A stretch of DNA of 64,000 nt from Diploptera punctata (GCA_030220185.1 JASPKZ010004955.1:682001-746000); one strand, 5' to 3'; counted from the first letter of the stretch, positions 30,691 through 42,410 are shown. The notes: generated from the letters alone by a model not told the origin. A program made the numbers and translations.

Positions 30691-32760
30691 GATCCAAATT
30701 CTGACATCCTGCAAAGTGGATAATAAATTAATCTCTTCCCGATCATATCGCTAAACAAGGCCACGTTGCCCAAAATGTAGAGAAGGAGTTTAAAATTTCA
30801 TGCAAGTAATGTACTGACTTTCCGAAGTATTTAAATAAAGGATTGTTTTTCAGAACCCTGAGAAATGGCGAGAAACAACAAAAACGATTTTTAATATACT
30901 CACAAAACATGGGTAGTGTGTTTTGTGTCCCATGCTTATTGTATAATGGAACATTACATTTTGCGAAACCTAATGAGAGATTTGATGACTGGAAAAGTCA
31001 TGATTAACCGCTCATGAAAATTCAGCTGAACATAAGAAATGTGTGCAAACTTCAAGGGCTGGAGGACAAATCATGGAGAGAATAGATAATAAACTAACAT
31101 CTCAGTTTGAAATGGAAATTAATTGTTGTGATCAAAAAAGTGTCTATGTACAAGGATATCTTTTAGGGTCACAACAATGTGTTTGGATCAACACATACCG
31201 TGAATTTCGAGATGACCCTAGAGCTAATAGCAGAATTCGATCCCTTTCTAACAAAACATTGAACTTAATGGAAACAATGGAAAAGGGAGCACATCGTATA
31301 TATATTTTTTTTTCAAAGACGTGAACAGTTCATATCTATTCTGGCAGAATGACTGGTGAAGTACTCGTATATTGTAGATGAAGTTAAGACAACTAAATAT
31401 TTTCTCACTAAATTAGACTCCACTCCCTTTATTACACATGTAGATCAGCTATTTTTTATTGTGAGGTATTTATCAAAACATGGATTTCCTATTGAAATAT
31501 CTGTTTTGTCTCAAATATAGGGCATAAATCAGAACAATTAGCTAATGCATTAATAAGCTTATTAAGTAAATATGATTAAGACATTCGATTATGCAGGGTC
31601 AGTCATATGACATCGCTAACAACATGGCAGGTACATACTCCGGTCTCCAAGTTAGAATTAAAGAAACCAACTTTCTTACTGTGTAGGCCTACAGGCCTAT
31701 TCCATGCGCAGCACACGCTCTTAATTTAATAGGGTCGTGTTAAGCAGAGTGTTGCCCTGAAGCGGCTTCATTTTTCATTTTATTGTAACAAATTTACACC
31801 TTTTTCCCTGCATCGACTAGTCATTGGAGTATTTTACAATTGGAATTCAATAGCGCAGTCTCGGTAAAACACCCTTCAGAAACGCGCTGGTCAGGACGTC
31901 ATGATGCCTTCTATAGTCTGAATATTAATTGGGCAGAAATAATATCAGCTTTGGAAGTTATTAAAAATGACGAATCTCAAAAGATGCTGAGCAGTCTACA
32001 GTGTCTGTAAACTGCGGTAATGACAACATTTTGGTCAGCGATCTTGAAGGGATTTAATGCTGCAAATAAATTGTTGTAAAGTGTTGATATCGATATTGGG
32101 ACTGTAATAAACTTGTAAAATTCTTTACTTGAATATGTTCGAGAGAATCGGTCTATGTATGAAACATATGAAAACGCTGGCATCGAAAAGTGTAAGATAA
32201 AGATGTACAACGGCCACAAAATAGGAAAATGTCAAGAAAATTGAAAGTGGACTAAACATCTGAGTTTGACACTAATTTTCAAGACTTTCGGGGGAATACA
32301 TTTCTGGTTATATACAGATTGAAAAGGACAAATTCATTGCAAGAGTTTTATATCATATTTGAGTTCCTGAGTAATTTGCACGCAGGAGGTTACACTGAAC
32401 TATTTAAAATGTGCTAGGAAACTACAAAACCAATACAAGGACGACTTTGGAACAGCTTTTGAGTGATATTATTAATTTTAGAACAAGAAAATAAAAATTT
32501 CCTCTGTAAGTAGCTACCATTATATAGACTGTTATCTGAAAATCACATTCAACAATAATTTCCTAATTTATTTAGGAATATACATTTCGGCCGAGTGCTC
32601 ATTCTCACTCTTCAAAAGACCCAAGACTTATTTACGATCATCCATGTCACAAGATGAGTCAACAGTCTTGCCGTCCTCTTCAGGAATTCTGACATTTTAC
32701 TATGAAGAAATGATCAACGAATTTGCAACAGATAAAGCATGCCGTAAACCACTACTTGCC
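30690..32760 (+). pseudogene. hAT-superfamily transposase pseudogene (ZMYM1/DUF4371-like)
   Basis: An N-terminal zinc-finger-type region reads QNMGSVFCVPCLLYNGTLHF, then NERFDDWKS, a stop, and ENSAEHKKCVQ. This TTF-type pattern precedes the DUF4371 domain in ZMYM1-like hAT proteins. An open 93-codon part follows (31043-31324). Near 31880 SVKHPSETRWSGRHDA matches the KxxxxTRWSxRxDA motif, and at 32590-32720 ISAECSFSLFKRPKTYLRSS, then MSQDE and EFATDKA, is the hAT dimerisation C-terminus. Many stops and frameshifts. TIRs and 8-bp TSD not found. Confidence 0.75.
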
Positions 32761-32780
32761 TGACGTTAGTTTGTTTATTT

Positions 32781-32786
<6 letters not shown>

Positions 32787-32818
<32 letters not shown>

Positions 32819-32820
32819 TA
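32787..32820. repeat. (ATT)n microsatellite
   Basis: ATT array into which SINE-C appears to have inserted; the array resumes on the right at 33147. Confidence 0.9.
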
Positions 32821-32822
32821 TT

Positions 32823-33145
32823 GTCCACCACTGTGGTCTCTAGGTAGCGTGCTGCCTTGTCACGCAGCGGGCCCGGATTCGATTCCCGGTCGGGGCAGTT
32901 TTTCTGGGTGAGGTTTTTATCGCGGTTTTTCCTCACCTGTAAGACAAATGCCAAGAAAACTTTAAGGCCCGAAATCATATGGCCATCGTCATCATCATTA
33001 TTATCACCATCATCATCCTTCATCGGTGTGGAAAGAAACGGGAAGCTACCACACCTTCAATTCCCTAGTAAAGCTGCGAGCATAGCATGAAAATGCTATG
33101 ATTGCAGTGAAGGACCTGACTTCAGGCAGAATTACTATGGATGGA
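32823..33145 (+). mobile_element. SINE-C copy
   Basis: Same head (ggtagcgtgctgccttgtca, gattcgattcccggtcgggg) and body (tttttctgggtgaggttttt, cacctgtaagacaaatgcca) as at 17.0 kb, with a (CAT)n-rich expansion near 32985 and the attactatggatggat tail. It is flanked by ATT repeats, so the TSD is ambiguous. Confidence 0.92.
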
Positions 33146-33164
33146 TATTATTATTATCACTTAC

Positions 33165-34700
33165 TCACTGGCACTATCGAACCCGTAGGATTATGGCCAC
33201 GCGGTCATAAGCTCTCCATACATCCCTGTCCTGAGCTAATGCTTTCCAATCATTCCCTGTATAATCTACTTCCCTCAAATCATAGTTAATGTTATTCTCC
33301 CACCTCATTATTGGTCTATCAACTGGGCCCGTATGTTACATATGGCCTTTCCTACAAGAAGCTTCAATGACAAGTCTTTCATTCCCCATACGCGCAATAT
33401 GTCATGCCCATCGCCAGAGTACCGAGACTTAACTGTGTTATTATTATATTGCTTCCTATAAAGACCATGGAGTTCATTGTTATGTAATCTTCTCCATGAA
33501 CCTGTTCGTTCATCTCTCTTTGGTGCAAAAAAATTTCCTAAGTACTTTATTCTCAAATACTTCAATTGTAATCCCTCTTTCCTCCCTTAACAGTAAGAGT
33601 CATGTTTTCCAACCCATAGAACTGCAGTAGAATAATAGTTTTATATATTTTCAATTTAAACCGTTTTTGAAAGGAGTTGGGACATGAAGCGTCTCAGCAA
33701 TGCATAATGACCACGCATTTCTAGAATTGAGGACCTACGTTTTGAATTTCTTTTGTGAATCTCATTCCTACTCGTGGTTATTGTTCCTAGGTATTTGAAT
33801 TTAGCAATTTCCTCAAAATATCCTTCATTTGTCATTAGCTGTCTATTTCCATTATATAATGTATTTCTACGTGTGACCATATATTTAGTTTTATTGATAT
33901 TTACTTCCAGTCCTAATTCCTTAGTGTTACTCAATAGTGTGTGCGTGTTGTACTTTAGTATCTCCTCGCTATCGGCCGATAATACTACATCATCAGCATA
34001 AACTAACAGCTTATTAATACCATTGTGTTGTGAGCCTTCCTCATTCTCTAAAGGTTTAATGGCATGCTCTAGTACAAAATTAAATAGTAGAGGAGATAGT
34101 GCATCTCCTTGCTTCAACCCATTCTGGATTTCAGAAGTGTCCGAAAACTGTTTGCCTACACGCACCCTACTCTTTGTGCCATTTAGATACATTCGTATAA
34201 GTCTAACTAACTTTTTAGGAATTCCGAACTCCAGCAGGATACTATATAACTTCTCCCTCTTAATTTAATCATGTGCTTTTTTTGAAGTCTACATATAGTT
34301 GATGTACAGTGCCATTGTATTCCCATTTCTTTTCTAAAATATGTCTTATACTAAAAATCTGATTTGTTGTAGACCTGTTTCTTCTAATTGACATTGATGA
34401 TCTCCTAGAATGTAATCAATATAGGGAGTAAGTCTGCTTACTAATATATTTATTAGAATTTTGTACGAAGTTGAACTGAGATGTCCCTGTAGTTGTTACA
34501 ACCAGTTTTATCTCCTTTCTTATAAATTGGTACAATAATTGATTCCTTCCATTCATCTGGAAGAGCTTCTTTTTCCCAAATCATACTTAGCAACCAGCGT
34601 ATCTTTGTCCGTCAATTTTTCTCCCCCCTGATTTTATCAGTTCTGCTGGGATCTCATCTGAACCTGATGCTTTATACATCTTCAATTTTTCAATCGCCAT
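33165..34700 (-). mobile_element. RTE-1 LINE, 5'-truncated minus-strand copy
   Basis: Starting with a gtgagtaagtgat tail complement at 33165, it covers the C-terminal domain (33308-33565), the post-RT region and RT motifs E to 2 up to EIAIEKLK near 34695, where it is truncated at an ATT-rich stretch. The frame 34192-33656 retains GLKQGDALSPLLFNFVLEH and LVYADDVVLSADS. Single-base indels break it near 34265 and 34470. Its Arg codon at the position of the 15199 stop (CGA) shows what the parent encoded. Confidence 0.9.
33656..34192 (-). pseudogene. RTE-1 reverse transcriptase, catalytic part
   Basis: A 178-codon open segment contains the GLKQGDALSP and YADD motifs and the LGLEVNINKTKYMV stretch, with KYLGTI near the end. 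It starts inside the domain because of an upstream frameshift. Compared with 15202-15603 it extends further (no deletion at the KYLG site), so it is the better guide to that region. Confidence 0.88.
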
Positions 34701-35050
34701 TTAATTATTATAATTATAATTATTATTATTATTATTATTCAGTTACGGTGATGTTTATTGTCGGTTACTTGGTGGTGCATTCATGTGGAAATAAGGGGGA
34801 GAAAATATGTTTCTCTGCCTAGGAGCAGTAAGTAGCAAAATTCCTCCCCGTTTTATAGGTTATATTTATTGTTATATGTGTACGGTATTTAACTATTCAT
34901 GTAGGTTTTGTCTATTTATGCATTTGTTTCCTGTGTATATTCATTGAATATTAATTTTCAATTAAATGTGAAATGATGATTAAGGATGAAATGGATAATG
35001 AAATTCCAACTCAGCACTTGCCTTGATCGACTGAGGAAATACACGAAAAA
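34701..35050. other. Spacer with ATT repeats
   Basis: (ATT)n at 34716-34738; nothing else recognised. Confidence 0.5.
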
Positions 35051-35055
35051 TAAAT

Positions 35056-35130
35056 CAGTTTGGTTACGTGATTTGAACTCGGGACCCCCCGAATACGAAT
35101 CTCAACTATCTGAACTAGCTTATTTGGTAT
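35056..35130 (-). ncRNA. tRNA-like unit
   Basis: On the minus strand a cccgagttcaaatcacg B box lies about 45 nt after an A-box-like taagctagttcagatag. The cloverleaf is imperfect; probably a SINE head or dead tRNA. Confidence 0.3.
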
Positions 35131-35269
35131 CTTATATTTAGCTATTAATTTGGTTTTTAATGGATTTTATGTCATTTATAATAAAAGAAAATATTAATAC
35201 AAGAATAATCCGTATAATATAGATTAGTCATAAAATACGTAAAACGTTCTTGGATGTTTTGTTCAAAAT

Positions 35270-35590
35270 GTCCGTTGCCATAGCCAAGTGATCTAAGGCA
35301 TCCTTGGCGCAGAGTTGGGCAGACACTGATTATAGTCCTCATACGTCATAAATTCTCTCACAGAATCTCGATCTGTATGGAATTAATGCTCACTCAACAC
35401 TGAAGAATTTGGGTAGCTCCAAATTGAGAAAACCAACTATAATGGCTAAGGGACCAGACATTGCCGTTCACATTCCTAATTTATGTCGGCATGATCATCA
35501 ATCTCTTTAAATGACACACTTGGATTTGAGGCCAGCTTGTAGGCCAAGAGCATTCTACCTTTATCATGCCAAATGAGTTTTTTTAATAAT
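35270..35590 (+). mobile_element. SINE-B copy, diverged
   Basis: A-box region gccatagccaagtgatctaag, then gaagaatttgggtagctcc, accaactataatggct and the 3' tail block. The B box is hard to recognise. Confidence 0.7.
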
Positions 35591-36360
35591 TATGAGATTT
35601 TTTAGGGAGGTAGGTGTTTCTACGGCTGTCTGTAGCCGCTTTTTCACGTCTATTTGCCATTTATATTTTCTAAATTCAGTTCTCTGTTTCCCATCCTCTC
35701 AGCACATTTTCCTTCCACGTAGATCTTGATTTTCTTCTCTTTCCACTCCAATAATCTAGTCAATTGAAGATCTTCTTCGCCATCTATCATCCCCCATTCT
35801 GATTTAATGTCTTGTCGAACCTAATAATCTTAGTCAGTTCGTTTTGATGATTTTTTCCTCTGCGTTCTTCCTATTTCTTATGTCCTAACATGGGATTTTG
35901 TCCATTTTCGATAATGTCTAACTTCTCAAACAATCCATTTCCACCGTTAAGATTTTCTCCTTCATTATTGATTCCTTAATGCATCACGTTTCAATCATGA
36001 AACATTATATTTTTAAATTAAGCTAAATGAACAGTGCATTGCATGAGTATGAAAGAATTACATAAGACGTGTTACTGCAGCTTAAATACTTCCCAGGTTA
36101 TTTTGATAAGAAAGAAGCTTTCGCATACATTTATACTGAAACTGGAATCATATTGTGCGAGACTATAAGAACACAAACCTGCCACTTGTAATGTAATGTG
36201 AATGCAAGGTTTACTTAAAATTTGTATTCACCTCATTGACAAGGTCTGCTTGTGCATAAAATGTCAAGATTATGTCTGATCCATTCTAACAAAACCGTTT
36301 TCAAGTATCTGATTGGATCAAATCATTGTTATTGTGAGGGTTAACGTAAATACGTACACA
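35591..36360. other. Pyrimidine-rich spacer, possible old LINE piece
   Basis: Between 35600 and 35850 the minus strand gives charged, Arg-rich translations with GDDRWRRRSS-like runs reminiscent of LINE C-termini, too decayed to assign. Confidence 0.25.
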
Positions 36361-36980
36361 CTAACTCGCCCATTGTCACTATCGAACCCTGAGCGGATGA
36401 GTTTTCTATATATCTCTATCCAAAAGTAATATTTTCTAATCATGTCGTGTATAATTCATCTGTCTCAAATCACGATTAGTGTTTTTCTCCTACATCATGC
36501 TTTTGTTTGGTTTTTCTGTTCCCATTTGTGGCACGTTCCCTGCCCATTTCCTGCACAATTGGCCTGTCTCAAATCATGGTTAGTGTTTTTTCCCACCTCA
36601 TGCTTTCCTCTGTTTTTCCAGTCCTTTTTTCATTCACATGTGTCCCGTTCCCTGCCCATCACAGTCTACGGGACTTACCACATCTGGTTTCCCATAAAGA
36701 TCATGTAGCTCACTGTAGTTTTTCCCATTCATCTGTCTGTTCATCTCTCTTTGGTTCAAAAATTTTCCTAAGCCCTTTATTCCGAGTTTCTAATTTATTG
36801 ACACTATCAAACATGGCGGTTCATGATAGCGCGGACATAAGCTTTTCTATCCAGAGCTGGTATTTTCCAATAATTCTCTGTTTAATTCACCTCCCTCAAT
36901 CATGGTTAATGCTATTCTTCCATCTCGTTCTTGACATACGTAATGGAAGCTTTTCCTTTGGTTATCCTACAAGAAATACA
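36361..36980 (-). mobile_element. RTE-1 3' end, degenerate, partly duplicated
   Basis: Three recognisable passes through the RTE-1 C-terminal region occur: one starting at 36376 (cactatcgaaccct), an internal repeat of the caaatcatggttagtg ... cacctcatgcttt block near 36570, and another 3' end at 36803 (cactatcaaacatg). The copies are more diverged than others in the window, so this is an old cluster or tandem of truncated insertions. Confidence 0.75.
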
Positions 36981-36984
36981 TATT

Positions 36985-37390
36985 TAAATTACTTTATAGT
37001 GGTGTTATGTTATACTATCAGTAGTTTGTATCTTCCATAACAACATGATTTATTAATTCTGTATGGGAGAGTTAGGCCTAGTTATAATTAAACTGAAGTT
37101 AATGTATTTTACTATTTCGTTGCATTTGGCTGTGATATATTTCCAATTGATCAGTTGGTCATTCATTCATTTTGAGAATTTTCCTCATCATTGAGGGTTA
37201 TCTCCGACCAATCTTAGTATTTAACATGAATTTAAAAAAATACATAAATGACTACGGACTTACAGATTATCAGTTTGCAACAATTAGTTGGTACATAGTA
37301 TTTTATACATGCAAGCTGATTTTCATTCCAGAGCTTTTAGCATGATTGTTTTATAGAGAATGTAATGATGATTTGTAGTATTAGATCACA
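36985..37390. other. Spacer
   Basis: Nothing recognised; TAGGCCTA at 37073-37080. Confidence 0.5.
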
Positions 37391-37739
37391 CTTTTGGGGA
37401 GCAAATGGTTGGCACGGCCTCGAGAAGGGTACAGATGCCGACTATGTATACCTTAATAAGTCTCGAGTAATGACACTGCGACTTTTTTAGTAGCTCTGCT
37501 AGCAAGTCTAATCCTACGTTCTCGTCGTGCTCCCTGACTGCAGTCGTAATAGACTGTAGCTAACATGGTGGAACGAAAGGCGAGTTCTCAGCGCCTTAAA
37601 ACTGAAAAAAAAAAATACAGGTCCTCCGTATCTGGGGGTTAGGCGTCAGGCTGGCAACCTGGCCCTGGAAAAAAGTATATCGCTACATACTTCAGTAAAA
37701 TATGTCAGCCGGATGGATTTAAATATGACAGACTTAAGC

Positions 37740-38530
37740 TACGAAAACGGACCTTTGCTATTGGCACATGGAATGTTCAAGGCTTGAACACTAAAGAACA
37801 AGAACTAATAGATGGGATTACAGCAATTAATGCAGATATTATTGTACTCACAGAAAAAAAAAAGGAAAGGACAGGAAAAATTAGGAAATTATACACATAT
37901 CTGGAGTGGAGTACCAAAATCTAGTAGAGCAAAAAGAGGTATATCCATTTTGATACAAAATAATAAGTTGGTAAACATATAGTGTCTTTGGAAGAAATTG
38001 ATGAAAGAATTATTAAGTTAAATTTCAAACATTTTGGGATAGAGCTTATAATAATAGGAGTATATGCCATAAATGAGGATGCAACAACCATAGAGAACAA
38101 TGCATTTTTTGACAAACTGTCAGAAATTTTGGACAAAAAACATCAAGAAGTAATAATAACAGGAGATTTTAATACTCGAGTAGGAAGTAGAATGAAAGAT
38201 GAAGAGATTGGACCATTTGGGGAAAAAGTGTAAAATGACAATGGAGATAGATTGATAAGTTTATGTAAACAACATGGCTATATGATAATGAATAGTTTCT
38301 TCCAACATCGGGAAATACATAAATACACATGGGAACAGCCAACAAAAAGTCTCAAATCAATAATTGATTATATAGGCTAATTGTGAAACAAAAACGTGAT
38401 ATGATAGTGAAAGATGTTAGAGTGTATAGAAAACCAGATTGCGGAAGTGATCATTATATGCTTTTGGGAAAATTCATATTAACAAGTAGGAAAAAACAAA
38501 ATATTGAATTAACGGAAGACAATAAATACA
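37740..38530 (+). pseudogene. RTE-2 endonuclease remnant
   Basis: EEP-type endonuclease: AIGTWNVQGLNTKEQEL near 37757, IIVLTEK (catalytic Glu) near 37835, IIITGDFNTRVGSR near 38155, and a KDVRVYRKPDCGSDHYML stretch near 38412-38465 with the SDH pair intact. The 38222-38232 stop and several indels separate the blocks. Confidence 0.8.
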
Positions 38531-39060
38531 ACCCCTTTGAATGAACAAAGATATAAAGTAAGTTTACTCTATGATGAGAGTATAACAAATCTTTTTCAAT
38601 CAAGATTAAAACAAAAACTTAATTTAAATTTAAATAAATCTGCAGTGGAAATGTATGATCAACTAAAGGAAAGTATACATTCAGCAGCTTTAGAAGCACT
38701 TGGGACAGAAAATCTAGAAGTAAAAATAAATAATGAATGGTTTAATCACGATATTAAAAAATTAGTAGAAAAAAAAAAGAAAGCACGGATGAAATTGTTA
38801 TCAGATCACTCAACAACATCTCGAAATTAACATATCACTTTAAAACATAAAACAAAGGCGGAAGTGAGAAGAACAAAAAATGAATACTGGGATAATATAT
38901 GCTCGAATATAGATCATTCGACTGGATATGTTAGATCCAAAGAAGCTTGGAAAACATTACAAAATATCAAGAAATCGGAAAGAAAAGAAGATAAATATTC
39001 AGTTGATAAGACCCTCAGAATGGATGCAACATTATAAAGATTTACTTCAAGGAAATATAA

Positions 39061-40160
39061 ATGAGTTTCAACTTGCAAGATACGGATGTAGAATATAAAT
39101 TTGACACTCCAGAGATAACAGAAGATGAAGTAAAAAGAACTTTGAAAGAGGCAAAAAATGGGAGAGTACCAGGACCAGGAAATATTCATATGGAAACTCC
39201 TAAAACATGGAGGAGATATTTTAGTAATATTTTTAACAAAACTTTTTAATACAATTGAAATTAGAGATGATATCCCAGAAGACTGGAATTTAACGTATAT
39301 TACTCCTATTTTTAAAAAAAGGTGATAAAAAACTGTGTTCCACTTATAGAGGTATAAGTGTTTTGCTTTCAACAGCTAGGATTTTTGGTAAAATTATAAA
39401 TTTTAAACTTAAGGAGATAAAATACAACTTCAGAACAATGATAAAGAGAACAATGTGGATTCCGGAGTGGAAGATCATGTATTGATAATATTTCCTGTAT
39501 TAGACAATTACGAGAGAAAATCCTAGCACAAATAAAGAACTACATAATGACTTTTATTGATTTAGAGATGGCATATGATAGTGTACCTCGACAATTGTTA
39601 TGGACGGCAATGAGAAATATGAATATCAGTGATAAATGGATTAATATTGTTAGGAGGATCTATAGTGATACAAAAGCTAAAGTAAAAATACCGAATAAAT
39701 TAACAGAGGAATTCACAGTGAATAAAGGCCTTAAGCAGAGATGCAGTTTGTCACCAATTCTTTTTAACATTTATTTAGACCAGGCTCTTAATTTATGGTA
39801 TAAAAAATGTTCTGATATGGGTATTCCTATAGGAGGAAAAGTTCTATATTTATTGTTGTTTGCAGATCATCAAATAATTTTTGCAGGGGGATGAAGATGA
39901 TATGAAATATATGATAAATAAACTAATGGAAGAATATAAAAAATGGGGACTGAATATAAATTTACAGAAAACAGAATATATGTGTTTGGGAAAGGATGTG
40001 GACGACCTCATACTTGAAACAGGAAAAATAAAAAAAAGTTATTTTTTTAAATATCTTGGGTCAATAATTACAAGTTTAGGTACCTATGAGAGAGATGTAC
40101 AGACAAAAATTGCAATGGCAAAAAATGCAACTAAGACATTACATGGAGTAATTTAGAACA
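39061..40160 (+). pseudogene. RTE-2 reverse transcriptase remnant
   Basis: Motifs across three frames: NGRVPGPGNI near 39160, NFTYITPIFKK near 39290, CSTYRGISVLLSTARIF near 39335, MTFIDLEMAYDSVPRQLLW at 39547, GLKQRCSLSPILFNIYLDQA near 39730, then LFADHQIIFAGG. The active-site box YADD has become FADH, losing the second Asp; consensus GLKQGC has Arg for Gly. The downstream thumb region (KWGLNINLQKTEYM) is in the next frame. Confidence 0.85.
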
Positions 40161-40277
40161 AAAATATTACAAAGGAAACTAAAATGAAAATTTATGAAAG
40201 CTTAATACAGAATATTTTGTCATATGGAAGCGAAACTTGGTCTTTGACGGAATTACGAAAGAATAAAATTAGAACAG

Positions 40278-40499
40278 TTGAATTTGATTATTTTAGAAGA
40301 AGCCTCCAAAAAACAGGATAAAATAAGAAATGAATTCCTTTGGAGAGAAATGAATGTCACCACATCTGTTGTTAAGAGGATTGAAAATCAAACGCTTAAA
40401 TGGTATGGCCATGTACCAAAAAAAAATGAGTCATCTCTTGAACGCATATTTCTTCTAAGTCATACTCGGCACAGCGCTGGGTTCAAACTAGGAAAGTAG
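40278..40499 (+). pseudogene. RTE-2 C-terminal domain remnant
   Basis: Reads DKIRNEFLWREMNV, RIENQTLKWYGHV and ESSLERIFLLS. LKWYGHV corresponds to the LRWAGHV of RTE-1. Sequence after about 40445 leaves the LINE. Confidence 0.7.
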
Positions 40500-40562
40500 T
40501 CATAATTGTGCAGTCCCTGAGCTACTGTGTTATGTGGCATGAACTGAAGACTCTTCTACGTG

Positions 40563-40648
40563 TCCCGATAGCTCAGCGGTAAAGCACGCGATCACTGGTT
40601 CTGTTAAAGAAGATCGCAGGTTCGCGTCTTTAATTACGCAGTTTTTTT
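40563..40648 (+). ncRNA. tRNA-like unit with long anticodon loop
   Basis: A box (gatagctcagcggtaaagca) and B box (aggttcgcgtctt). A gcgatc/gatcgc stem encloses an 18-nt loop, more than a normal 7-nt anticodon loop, as if intron-bearing or decayed. A T7 run at 40642-40648 would stop polymerase III. Confidence 0.45.
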
Positions 40649-41042
40649 CGTGATATTTGTATTAAACCGTTTTATGAATTAAATACATTTTATTTCGACA
40701 TTTGAATTAATCTATACTTTTTAAGTTCATATTTTTTTTATACCGTTGAGGTTATAACAATGTTAAATTATATATTTTTACACGCTTTATATTAGCTTGA
40801 CCTGTATCTGTCTATGCAACGAACCTGTATCTATGTAACACCTGTATCTTTGAACACGATTTTCATCCACTTAAAAACATTGGATCGACTTGAAACTATG
40901 TGTACTTGTAAAGGACCCATGACAATACAATAATTTCATAATTTTGTTTCTAAAATCCTGGCCAGAATCATCGGAAAAGCAAAAAAATAAATAAAAACCT
41001 GTGTAATAGGTTGCGGATTTATCGACTTTCTAGTCAATCGTT

Positions 41043-41121
41043 GTAAGAGCTCAGTTAATAGAGCCGTGGTCTGTAGTAGTATATAATTTCAGTAATCAAT
41101 GGTTCAAATCCGGGCCGGAGG
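41043..41121 (+). ncRNA. tRNA-Tyr-like module with intron-like insert
   Basis: Reads gtaagagctcagttaataga, ctgtag (GTA anticodon), tagtatataatttcag, then ggttcaaatccggg, and a T7 run at 41122-41128. About 8 nt between the anticodon 3' side and the T arm are missing compared with copy 1. Confidence 0.65.
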
Positions 41122-41265
41122 TTTTTTTAGAAAAGTATTAAGCAATTGAATTTTCATGGGATTCCGGTTTATGACAATCAATTAAACTAAAAATTAAAAA
41201 AAAAAATAGTTTAAAAAACTGAAACAACACGCTTTATTAGATAATCAAACTAAAAAAATAAAAAA

Positions 41266-41748
41266 ATAAATAATAGTTTAAAAAACTAAAACAACACGCT
41301 TTATTAGAAAACCGAACTAAAAATAAAAAAATAATTTTAATTTCCAATACGCTTGGGAAAAAAAAATTAAAGTGGTCAACAAAAAAATCATCTCTAACAC
41401 ATCTAGAATAAAACTAGAGTTATCTACAAAAAAAAATAACTTTACCATCAAAAGCGTTGGGTGATTTTTATGGTTTTTACGTTTTCTTCTTAGAGACTTA
41501 ACTTTAACCAATATCTGTTTATTATCAAATATAAGTATTAATTAATATAGAGCACCCCACGCTTTTGATATTAAAATTATTTTTGTAGATAATTCTAGTT
41601 TTATTCTAGATGTGTTGAAGATTATTTTTTTGTTGACCACTTTAATTTTATCCCAAGTGTTTTGAAAAATAAAATTATTTTTCATTTTTTAGTTCGGTTT
41701 TCTAATAAAGCGTGTTGTTTTAGTTTGTTTAAACAACTATTTATTTTA
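41266..41748. repeat. Palindrome: ~197-bp arms, 88-bp loop
   Basis: Arms 41266-41463 and 41552-41748 match those at 28.1 kb. The loop (41464-41551) equals the reverse complement of the 28.3-kb loop. Confidence 0.9.
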
Positions 41749-41759
41749 GATTGTATACT

Positions 41760-42080
41760 ACCGTCTTCCTCAACTATCTAAAATTTTCGTTGATTTCGCT
41801 CTAGGCCTTTCGATGCATGCTTCATCTTCTGGAGTTGTTGTAGTAGTATTGAATTAACTGGATGTCTAATACAGGGTTTTGCTTATTAGGCACATTTTCG
41901 TTGAGAATATTTGTATTCTTGGCCTTCTTGATAATTTCGATTTCTTGTAAAATGTTAATTTTGTGTCTGTTGTTTTCTCTGTGTATAATTTACATTGTAT
42001 TATCGATATTGTTGAAACTGTGGCCGCTTTCTGAAATATGTTTAGCGAAATTTGATTTCATTGTTAAAGGAGAAGGCAAA
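41760..42080 (-). pseudogene. Penelope-like C-terminal fragment
   Basis: The minus strand reads SNFAKHISESGHSFNNIDNT, then IIHRENNRHKINILQEIEII and LNENVPNKQNPVL, matching the GIY-YIG-associated C-terminus at 5.9-6.3 kb. A hammerhead-like motif lies just downstream (41807-41832). The upstream end joins a Tc1/mariner fragment abruptly at about 42080. Confidence 0.65.
41807..41832 (-). ncRNA. Hammerhead-like motif after PLE ORF
   Basis: Minus strand: agaagatgaagcatgcatcg followed by aaag. GATGA and CGAAA boxes bracket a short palindromic gcatgc. Stem II is not clean; a weak call supported by position. Confidence 0.2.
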
Positions 42081-42089
42081 TCAAATTTC

Positions 42090-42200
42090 GCTGTTCACCA
42101 GGTTGAATCCAATCGAAAATGTATGGGCTAAGATGAAAATAGAGATGAACTCTAATTGGCCTGCAGATAACGAAGAACGAAGCGTCACTGCTATAAAGTA
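42090..42200 (+). pseudogene. Tc1/mariner-type transposase fragment
   Basis: Encodes RLNPIENVWAKMKIEMNSNW, then a SVTAIK end. NPIENVWAKMK is the conserved block around the third catalytic residue (Glu). Only about 37 codons remain. Confidence 0.55.
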
Positions 42201-42296
42201 AAAATATTATCTTTAACTTGCTTACTTGTTATAGTAGCTACTAGGTGGCAGTGGAGACCGAGTTCCCGCTACATCTGGTAATAATAGAGAATATGT

Positions 42297-42410
42297 ATAA
42301 GAAAAATAAATGTTTGTTCTGGATTCGCCTGGTAGCGTAAGTGGTAGCGCACTGAGATATCAACTCAGAGGTTCGGGCTCAAATCCCGTCCAGGCATTTA
42401 TTTTTCTTAT
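42297..42410 (+). ncRNA. tRNA-like cloverleaf inside a 16-bp inverted repeat
   Basis: Positions 42327-42396 fold with a 6-bp acceptor (gcctgg/ccaggc), a D arm (agcgtaagtggtagcgc), a perfect 5-bp anticodon stem (ctgag/ctcag) around a 7-nt loop with anticodon ATC, and a 4-bp T stem. Directly outside, ataagaaaaataaatg (42297-42312) and its exact complement (42395-42410) form a perfect 16-bp inverted repeat. ATC is an unusual Asp anticodon (GTC is normal), so a tRNA-derived element is likelier than a working tRNA. Confidence 0.55.

Larger units (their letters stand above)
37395..40480 (+). mobile_element. RTE-2 LINE, nearly full-length but dead
   Basis: A second RTE-type LINE with low sequence identity to RTE-1 but the same domain order. 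A GC-richer putative 5' UTR (37395-37740) is followed by endonuclease, linker, reverse transcriptase and a C-terminal domain ending near 40440. About ten frameshifts and stops break the frame. Codon usage is extremely AT-rich compared with RTE-1. The endonuclease starts AIGTWNVQGLNTKEQEL. I found no TSD; the 3' boundary is approximate. Confidence 0.8.
40779..41748 (+). mobile_element. Composite tRNA-Tyr-like / palindrome element, copy 2
   Basis: Plus orientation: ttacacgctttatattagct end, one 165-bp repeat (about 40820-40985), a tRNA-Tyr-like module (41043-41121), then the palindrome (about 41266-41748). A roughly 66-bp tandem duplication of the outer arm lies at 41205-41275. Module order is the same as in copy 1 on the opposite strand. 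Ends agree with copy 1 to within a few bases, but no TSD is obvious. Confidence 0.75.

Noticed and set aside
36442..37040. Long plus-strand open frames rich in Phe, Leu and Ser
   Set aside because: Antisense translation of minus-strand RTE-1 C-terminal fragments.
42327..42396. Functional host tRNA gene
   Set aside because: Cloverleaf is incomplete (one acceptor mismatch, a 4-bp T stem) and anticodon ATC is abnormal; the flanking inverted repeat suggests an element.
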